Shown here one piece after another: positions 17,269 through 24,200 of a DNA stretch of 30,117 nucleotides. Source of the DNA: JAUVXJ01 sp034430275 (lineage in GTDB: Bacteria > Chloroflexota > Anaerolineae > UBA7937 > B3-Chlor); the NCBI GenBank assembly GCA_034430275.1, contig DAOUEW010000061.1, forward strand, positions 1 to 30,117, read 5' to 3'. Both the position numbers and the translations under genes were made by a program. The first letter of the stretch is position 1; each line of letters opens with the position of its first letter. The notes below the pieces were generated by a model. It ran no database searches and had not been told where the DNA came from. It worked only from the letters and a program-made list of their open reading frames with translations.

Positions 17269-18033
17269 ATGAGTGGCATCAAAGGCATCATCTTCGACCT
17301 TGGCAACACGTTGATGTACCTGGACGATGAATGGGAAAGCGTGAGGCTCCGGGGAGCTCGGGACCTGGTGGGCTTCCTCACAGCGCATGGGCTAGACGTC
17401 GATCCCCATCGCTTCGGCGAGCACTACCTCTCCGCCCGCCAGTCGCTGTATGCCAAGGCCGTGGAGGAGCAGGTCGAATACACGGCGGAATACTCGTTGA
17501 GAGCCTCTCTCGCCGAGCACGGCCACGAAGACGTTGGCCCCGAGCTGATCGAGGGGGCACTTAGCTCCTTCTTCTCCTTCGAGGAGAAGAAGTGGACGGC
17601 TTACCCGGAGGCTCACGTCACGCTGCGTCAGTTGTCTGATTCGGGCTACAGGCTCGCTCTCATCTCCAACGCCACAGATGATCGCCTTATCCAGCGGTTG
17701 GTGGACCGATTCGACTTCAGGAAGTGGTTCGACGTAGCTCTCACCTCGGCGGGGGTGGGACTGCGCAAGCCGCACCCGGGCATCTTCGAGAAGGTGCTGA
17801 GCCAATGGAGTTTTCCACCCTCCCAGGTGGTGATGGTCGGGGACACACTCGGCTTCGACGTCCTGGGCGCTCACAACTCCGGCCTCAAGGGCGTCCTGGC
17901 CGCCTGGGACCTCTACCCTGATTACGATGTAGGAGGGGATCACGTCGTTCCTGACGCGACCGCCAGCAGCCTGTCCGACCTCCTGGGAGTCATAGCCACC
18001 CTCTCCCCGCAAAGCTCAACGATGACGAAGTAG
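17269..18033 (+). CDS. HAD superfamily hydrolase (phosphatase-like), first copy
   Basis: This 254-residue protein has all four HAD motifs. Motif I is IIFDLGNTL, with the nucleophile Asp; motif II is LALISNAT. Motif III is LRKPHPGIF, with the Lys, and motif IV is VMVGDTLGFDVLGA. The cap inserted after motif I is helical (C1 type). In motif I the second Asp, often the general acid/base, is replaced by Gly (DLGNT), as in several YihX-like members that remain active, so activity on a small phosphate ester is plausible but not certain. The ATG at 17269 lies five bases after the hisS stop, with GGGAGG inside the end of hisS, which suggests coupling. The next HAD gene begins four bases after its stop. 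Confidence 0.88.
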   Translation: MSGIKGIIFDLGNTLMYLDDEWESVRLRGARDLVGFLTAHGLDVDPHRFGEHYLSARQSLYAKAVEEQVEYTAEYSLRASLAEHGHEDVGPELIEGALSSFFSFEEKKWTAYPEAHVTLRQLSDSGYRLALISNATDDRLIQRLVDRFDFRKWFDVALTSAGVGLRKPHPGIFEKVLSQWSFPPSQVVMVGDTLGFDVLGAHNSGLKGVLAAWDLYPDYDVGGDHVVPDATASSLSDLLGVIATLSPQSSTMTK

Positions 18034-18037
18034 CCGC

Positions 18038-18667
18038 ATGGACATCGAAGCCGTCATCTTCGACCTGGGTGGGGTCCTGGTGCGTACGGAGTTCCCCCAG
18101 GCTCGCCGCGAATTGGCCCGGAAGCTAGGTCAGGACCTCGAGACCCTGGACCGCCTGATCTGGGGCCGTGAGGACTGGGAGCTGGCGCAGATAGGCGCCA
18201 TCACCTACGACGAATACTGGAACCGCGTGGGGTCAGAGCTGGGCCTGACCACACCCGAGGAGCTGTCCGATTTCCGCCGGGAGTACTTCTCGGGCGACCG
18301 TGTGGACCAGGAGTTGGTGGTTCTGATCGAGGCCCTGCGGAAACACTACAAGATCGGCCTCCTCAGCAACGCTCCCGACAGACTGGATGTCTGGCTGGAG
18401 GAGAACTGGGGGATCAAAGGACTCTTCGACGCGATCGTTTATTCGGCGAAGGTCGGTTTGGCCAAGCCTGATCCTGCCATCTTCCGACTCATCCTCGAAC
18501 GGCTCCAGGTGTCGCCGCCTGAGACGCTGTTCATCGACGACTATCCTCGCAACGTCAATGCCGCCCTCGAGCTGGGCCTGAAGGCCATCCGTTTCACCAG
18601 CACCAGAGCCTTGCTGGACGAACTTCCACGGTACCTCCAATGGAGCGCCCAGGACCACAGCGTTTGA
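18038..18667 (+). CDS. HAD superfamily hydrolase (phosphatase-like), second copy
   Basis: This 209-residue protein carries HAD motifs VIFDLGGVLV (motif I), IGLLSNAPDRL (II), LAKPDPAIF (III) and LFIDDYPRNVNAALELGL (IV), with a helical cap between I and II. It resembles YihX-like sugar-phosphate phosphatases in length and in the DLGGV form of motif I, in which the usual second Asp is Gly. The start ATG lies four bases after the previous HAD gene, and its last 28 bases overlap an upstream ATG of the PHP gene. Two adjacent HAD genes of different length suggest two substrates rather than a recent duplication. The substrates cannot be named. Confidence 0.88.
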   Translation: MDIEAVIFDLGGVLVRTEFPQARRELARKLGQDLETLDRLIWGREDWELAQIGAITYDEYWNRVGSELGLTTPEELSDFRREYFSGDRVDQELVVLIEALRKHYKIGLLSNAPDRLDVWLEENWGIKGLFDAIVYSAKVGLAKPDPAIFRLILERLQVSPPETLFIDDYPRNVNAALELGLKAIRFTSTRALLDELPRYLQWSAQDHSV

Positions 18668-19350
18668 AGATAGACCTCCACGTCCACACGGCGTGCTCCG
18701 AGGACTGCTGGGTTCCGCTCGAAGCTGTCATCGAGGCGGTGCTGCAAAGCTCGGTAGACTCCATCGCCGTCATCGACCACAACGAGATAAACGGAGCTCT
18801 CCAGCTCGCGGACGAGGCACCGTTTCCCGTCATCGTGGGCGAGGAGGTAAGGTCGCAGCAAGGGGAGATCGCGGGTCTTTTCCTCTCGGAGTGGATTCCG
18901 CCAGGTCTCTCCGCAGAGGAGACCATAGACCGCATCAAGGAGCAAGGAGGCCTGGTCTACGTCCCACACCCGCTCGCGAAGGACGTGCCCACTGCCCTCG
19001 GTCGCACGAATCTCGAAGCTATCATCGACCGTGTGGACATGCTAGAGGCTTTCAACGCCAGGATTCTGCGCCATGCGGACAACCTCGCTGCACAGAAGAT
19101 AGCGCGCCAGTATAACGTCCCAATCGCCGCCGGCAGCGACGCCCACTTCGCCAGGGAGATCGGTCGTGCCGGGGTGGAACTGGATCCCTTCGCCGGACCG
19201 GCGGAGTTCCTGGAGAACCTGCGCGGTGGCACCATCTTTGGACGCCGCACTCCTTACCTCTACAGCCTAGTCACCTGCGGCCTGTGGTACGTGGACAAGG
19301 GGCGAGAGCTGGCACACAGGGCAAGGAGGCTTGGCCGCCGCGGTCAGTAG
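18640..19350 (+). CDS. PHP domain metal-dependent phosphoesterase
   Basis: The protein has PHP motifs in order: DLHVHTACSED (metal-binding HxH), IAVIDHNEI, VGEEV, VYVPHPL, EAFNARI and AAGSDAHFAREIG (final DxH). The C-terminal part fits the PHP-associated region of COG0613-type enzymes, which cleave phosphate esters or nucleic-acid ends in the cytoplasm. The start could be ATG 18640 (236 residues, overlapping the HAD gene by 28 bases) or TTG 18664 (228 residues, overlapping the HAD stop as TTGA, a translational-coupling arrangement). The N-terminus of the domain begins right after the TTG, so both are possible. Some PHP proteins are histidinol phosphatases, which is tempting beside hisS, but these motifs look more like the general COG0613 group. 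Confidence 0.88.
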   Translation: MERPGPQRLKIDLHVHTACSEDCWVPLEAVIEAVLQSSVDSIAVIDHNEINGALQLADEAPFPVIVGEEVRSQQGEIAGLFLSEWIPPGLSAEETIDRIKEQGGLVYVPHPLAKDVPTALGRTNLEAIIDRVDMLEAFNARILRHADNLAAQKIARQYNVPIAAGSDAHFAREIGRAGVELDPFAGPAEFLENLRGGTIFGRRTPYLYSLVTCGLWYVDKGRELAHRARRLGRRGQ

Positions 19351-19407
19351 TGGCGGAGGTTGGCTGGACGACGAGCGGTGCGCCCACCTGGCCTCCTCCC
19401 GGCAGAG

Positions 19408-19971
19408 CTACCGGATGGTCCCCGTCGCCCTTCCTTGACCCTCCTGGAGCTCTAGGGTCTCTATAGTCATGGGCAGATGTTCGGCTTGACCCAACTGTTT
19501 GTCGATCTCTGCCTGAATACGCTGCCGGACGAAGCCAGGGACGGACACTCCCCCCATACCTAGATGCTCGACGACGATGATCGGGACCCCGTCGCGGAGG
19601 GAGACGCTGGCCCGCCCCTCCAGGCCCACCCGTATCCCGGCCAGGTGGGCCTCGCCCCATACCTCCACCCCGTCAGGATGAATCTCCACGCGAGGATAGC
19701 GGAAGGGCATGCTGGGATGGCGGTTCAGAAACCAGGTAATGCCCTGCTCCGCCTCCAGGTTGGTGAGCCTCAGCTCGAAGGGCTCTCCGTGGTGCGTCCC
19801 ATCGATGATACGCTCTCGCAGATCGGCCAGGTCGGGATCGAGCCTGGGCTCCACGACGTATTCTCGTTCCCTGGCCGAGAAGGCCAACGCCCAGGCCACA
19901 CCATTGACGGCCAGCAGCGCGACCGTGATCCACAGACTGGCGTTCCTCAGAGAACGACGAACCACGTACAC
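19408..19971 (-). CDS. Membrane-anchored LmeA/DUF2993-like protein
   Basis: This 187-residue protein has one N-terminal membrane segment (SLWITVALLAVNGVAWALAF, about residues 12-31) and then a soluble domain probably outside the cytoplasm. The domain has helix ERIIDGTHHGEPFEL, the pattern ITWFLNRHP, and a beta-rich stretch (YPRVEIHPDGVEVWGEAHLA, then GLEGRASVSLRDGVPIIVVE). It ends in a helix and a final strand. That order resembles LmeA/DUF2993-type lipid-binding proteins, recognised by pattern only. It is the last gene of the operon with the PrsW protease and the giant membrane protein, 37 bp after PrsW. A role as a partner or substrate of the membrane proteins is inferred. Confidence 0.72.
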   Translation of the reverse strand: MYVVRRSLRNASLWITVALLAVNGVAWALAFSAREREYVVEPRLDPDLADLRERIIDGTHHGEPFELRLTNLEAEQGITWFLNRHPSMPFRYPRVEIHPDGVEVWGEAHLAGIRVGLEGRASVSLRDGVPIIVVEHLGMGGVSVPGFVRQRIQAEIDKQLGQAEHLPMTIETLELQEGQGRATGTIR

Positions 19972-20008
19972 GACACCTCGCTCAGAATCATATCAACTCT
20001 GGTCAACG

Positions 20009-21292
20009 TCACCACGTCGCCTCCAGCACGGCGAGACCCACAGGCAACAACACGAGAAGACAGACTACGGCCCAGACCGCCAGACTCTGATCAGGCGACA
20101 GACCGCCCACCACGAGGGTTTCCTCGACCCGCTCTTCCTCGGCGGGGCCCGCCAACCGCCGGGACAGAGCCCGAGCCGCTATCCAGGCGAGTGCTCCTTC
20201 CATGGCTAGGAGTGCCAGCAGGCTGCCTGCAACCGAGACGCCCAGGAGATCCACCTCAGGAGGCGCTTCCCCGAAGAAGCGAGTACCCATCAAGGCCAGC
20301 AGCAGAGTGGATCCCCCGTTCCACAGGGCATGGATCCCCACGGCCAGACCGTATCCGCGTAGCCAGCAAAGCCCTGCTCCAGACTCACGGCCCAGCACCC
20401 TGAACCAGCCTACCGTCACCAGACCGGTTCCCGCCGGATGTACCGCCGCACCCAGAGCACGCAGCACCAGTATGCCTGTCCAGACGGGCAAACCTGCGGT
20501 GGCATAGATCACGTTCTCCACGGCAGCGAACCCGGCGCCGGCCACGGCCCCCAGAAGCAGCGCCTCGCGAGGGCTCTTCAAATGGCGAAGGAGCGGCAGA
20601 GTGACCAGGGGCTTGACCATCTCCTCCACCGCAGGCGCCACCACACCTAGCGCCACCAGCGCCACCACGAACCCCGGTGAAGTCAAGGCCCTGGCTACCT
20701 CCAGGCCAGCCAGCGCCTCCAGCAATCCTCCAAGTCCGCTCAGCACGGGCTCAACCAGGTCGAGCACCAGTAGCAGGGCCAGGCCAGGCAACAGTAGCTC
20801 CAGGGCGAAAGCCAGGCCCACAGAGATGGTCCCTCCCGCCACGAAGGCTACGCCGGCCCGCCGCCAGGTCAAGCTGCCAGGCTGACGCTCGATCATCCAC
20901 ACCAGGGCACCGATGGGGGGTAGCAGAGCCGCCGCGATGAGAGGTATGGGAAAGAACAGGGATCCTAACGACGACTGTTGTGCACCAAGCCCCAGCGCCA
21001 ACAACAGTGGAAACGCCCCAGCCAGCGCCCACAAGGGAGGAAGGCGAAGAGCCTGGGAGGGACGATTCGCCTCCGACTGCATTCCTTGGTAGAAGGTGAA
21101 GCCACCTCCGCCCACGGTCACAACGAGGAATACCGCAAAGCCCACGTTAGCCACCAAGGCTTGAGGATCCTCCTCCACCAGGATCGTAAGCATCGCAAAG
21201 CCCAGGCAGCAATAGACCGCGAGAACCATCAGCCCAGGCAGCAGAAGCATGAACCCACAGAAGGTAACCAGCCACTTCAGCCTAGTGCTCAT
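20009..21292 (-). CDS. PrsW family intramembrane metalloprotease
   Basis: This 427-residue polytopic protein has about ten membrane segments and the PrsW signature. EEMVK is at residues 223-227 (ExxxK-type active-site helix), VEN at 258-260, HPAGTG at 285-290, and HALWNG at 321-326; these conserved Glu and His residues form the proposed active site. PrsW proteins cut membrane-anchored proteins such as anti-sigma factors. The N-terminal part (1-80) has additional membrane helices, and the C-terminal part (365-427) has two more separated by a charged loop. It starts six bases after the stop of the giant membrane protein gene, so coupled translation is likely. Its substrate may be one of its operon partners; this is inference. 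Confidence 0.88.
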   Translation of the reverse strand: MSTRLKWLVTFCGFMLLLPGLMVLAVYCCLGFAMLTILVEEDPQALVANVGFAVFLVVTVGGGGFTFYQGMQSEANRPSQALRLPPLWALAGAFPLLLALGLGAQQSSLGSLFFPIPLIAAALLPPIGALVWMIERQPGSLTWRRAGVAFVAGGTISVGLAFALELLLPGLALLLVLDLVEPVLSGLGGLLEALAGLEVARALTSPGFVVALVALGVVAPAVEEMVKPLVTLPLLRHLKSPREALLLGAVAGAGFAAVENVIYATAGLPVWTGILVLRALGAAVHPAGTGLVTVGWFRVLGRESGAGLCWLRGYGLAVGIHALWNGGSTLLLALMGTRFFGEAPPEVDLLGVSVAGSLLALLAMEGALAWIAARALSRRLAGPAEEERVEETLVVGGLSPDQSLAVWAVVCLLVLLPVGLAVLEATW

Positions 21293-21298
21293 CCGGGC

Positions 21299-24200
21299 TC
21301 ACTCCCACTCCTCCAGACGCTCTCGCAGCTCCCGGGACAGCCGCGTCAGGGCTTCCAGGCGCCTCTCCACGAACACCGCGACTGTCACCAGAATCAATCC
21401 CGCCACGCCGAAGACGATCCATCGGTTGGCGGAGAGCAGAGGTTCGATCGATTGCCCCGCCACGTCGAGGATCACGCCAACCACACCGAAGTACAGGAAC
21501 CTCCGTTGGCGTCTGGCACTGCCCCACCACGCGATCGCGAGCGCCTCTGCGCCCATCAGCAGAGCATAGGGCCAACCGTTGGGCTCTGTCATCGATTGCC
21601 AGAAGGATGAGAACAGGAGTAGCACCAGACCAGCGCGATCGCTCCACCGGGCCAGCGTCCTGCGATTCTGAATCCATTCCAGGTACCCTACCCCTAGCAG
21701 GTAGACTCCAGCCGGGACGGCATACCACTGTGGCTCCCTCATGCCCCAGATGAAGAACCACTCCAAACTCCATCCACAGAGGAGCAGGATCACCGCGGCG
21801 TATCCCAGCCAGGCCAGACGCTGGACCAGGGCCGCCGCCAGATACAGAAGCCCGGTGATAGCCAGCACACCGACCAGCATTTGCAGGGCCACGACATCCG
21901 CAGCCTCCAGAAGGGACAGACCCAGCAGAGCGCGTATGGAGAGGGTGATGATGTCCACACCCATCATCGTTGCCAGGCCAAGAGCGGCCACAGAGAACAG
22001 CAAGCCCGCACGTTGGAGCGGTTTCTCCCACACTCGCGCCGCCGCCACGGGCGAGAACAGCTCTTTCCGGCGTGCATGCGCGAGCCCATAGCCGACCAAC
22101 CCATAGCCGAAGGACAGCACCGCCAGAGCGACGGGAAAGTCTGTGGGTCTCACCCCCGGACGAGCGAAGAACTGCAACAGCGCCACCAGCCCCAGAGCCG
22201 CCGACGTATACGGGATGGCAGGCTGAGCCCAGACAGTGGCCATGAACCCCAAGAGCAACGCGTGGACGACCGAGACCACCACGCCCGGGCCACTGTCGAA
22301 GAGGGCCACACACTGGGCCACCAGCACATCGACCGCCACCAGGTCATACAGAGGCCTCGACCAACCCAAGGCAACTCGCTGCCACCCTCCTTCGAACGGT
22401 GAGCCTTCGGCCTGCTTCCGTTCGAAAATGAGCCCCAGCAAGGCCGTCGCCAGCGTCACGGGCAGGAAGAGCATCGCTCCTCGGGCCGCGTAGTCCAACC
22501 ATCCCAGCACGTCGAACCCAGCCAGAGCCGCCGCCTGCGTCGCGACGGCAGACGCCAGTAGCCATCCCCTGAGCCGGAAGCGCCGGGCGGCCAGGGCGTA
22601 GGCCACGGCAGCCAGGACCAGTGTCAGAGTAAGCCTCGGGGCATCGTGCAGCGAGAACATGACGCTAATCAGCGTCGCACCGTAGCCCAGGACGTACCAC
22701 GGCAGCGCCCACCAGTTCAGCAAACGCTGCCCCATGGCTTCGATCCACAGCGCGGGCTCGCCCCACGGGAACCCCTGATGGACGCCAAGCCTGGAGTCCA
22801 TCCAGTGGGCCATCAGCAGCGACACGAAGATGCCCGGCCAGAGGGCGAGCCCGTAGTCTATGGCAGACAGCGGAGATCGCACGAGCGCCACAGCCCAGGG
22901 CACGGTACACAGAGCGGCGCTCAGCGAAAGGAGAAGGGGCTGCCTCAGCCAGAAGGCTGCCAGTGCGTAGAGTAACGCTGCTGCGCCGTAGCCCCAGAAG
23001 GCGCCTACCTGATCTTGGCTGGAGGGTGGTAGCCCCAGTGCCACAAGCGCAAAAGCGCCGACGATCACCGGAGTCGCGTTACTGCTCAATCGGAGCCGCC
23101 GCAGTATCCACGCCAGACCCAGATAACCAGCGGCCAGAGCCATTAGTGCCCAGCCGCGTCTGTCGGGGTCTACCCCCGCCTCCGACAGAGCCAGCAGCAG
23201 AGACACCGGCACCAGAGACATGGCGGGATAGACCCACAGCGGCTGGCGGGAGACCCAGGCCGAGATCACACACAGCCCCGCGTCGAAGAGCAGTGCGGCC
23301 GCCAGCAACGGGCGGTCGTGAGCTAAGAGCATGGTGCCCACCAGGGCGCAGCCATATCCCACCAAACTGACAGGCACTTCGTCAGCAGTCTGCATGCGGC
23401 GGAGCAGCCGGCCACCAGCCAGCCCCACGGGAGCCAGCGCCAGCAGCATCATCCCGAAGTGATCGTGGCTCGCACCAGGCGCGAAGCGCGCCATCAGGTA
23501 GACAGCCCACACAGGAACAAGAGCGGCAGCGGGATAGAGGAATCGTGTGCGCATCAGGCTCGCCACATCACGTCGATGGTCAACCACAGCGGCCACCACG
23601 TAGAAGGCCGCCCCCAGCCCGTACGTCAGGCTGGAGGTCTCCACGTCAGCCACGCCCCACAGAAGAGCGAACGGCAGCACCACGTGAGACACCACCCGCA
23701 GCGGCCGACCATACCGGTAGCCTGCCTTCCTGTCCAGGAGCAAGCCTAGGGCCATCTGCACCCAGGCCAACACCACCCAGGCCAGGGAATACCTGGTCAA
23801 CCCCGGCGGATACGGTCGCAAGAACCAGTTGAGATGAGTCAGCAGGGTCCAGGGGACGAAAAGGAGCACTGCAGCTAACCAGACGAAGATCGAACGCCGG
23901 AATAGCCGCGCCGATAGACCGTACAGGGCAGTCACCAAAACCAGGGCCACGATGGCCCGTAGCTCGCGCACCCGACCTCCGCCGAGAAGGACTAGGTTGC
24001 GCCCCAGCGCCAGCGGGATCGCTCCCCCCGAGACCACCCAGCCCGCCACGAGCAGCGGCCTTCGATACAGGGGCCAGGCCCGATCCGCCCAGGGCCAGCG
24101 TCTGCGCGCGGCGTGCATACCCCGCTCGGCCAGGACGTAGACCATCGCGAGTAGGGCGGCCTTGGCCGCGGACGAACCTCGCCCCTGGCTATAGACGGTG

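Noticed and set aside
21282..22313. Minus-strand frame of 343 codons inside the giant membrane protein gene
   Set aside because: It is an out-of-frame shadow with low-complexity Gly/Arg content; the membrane-segment frame is uninterrupted across it.
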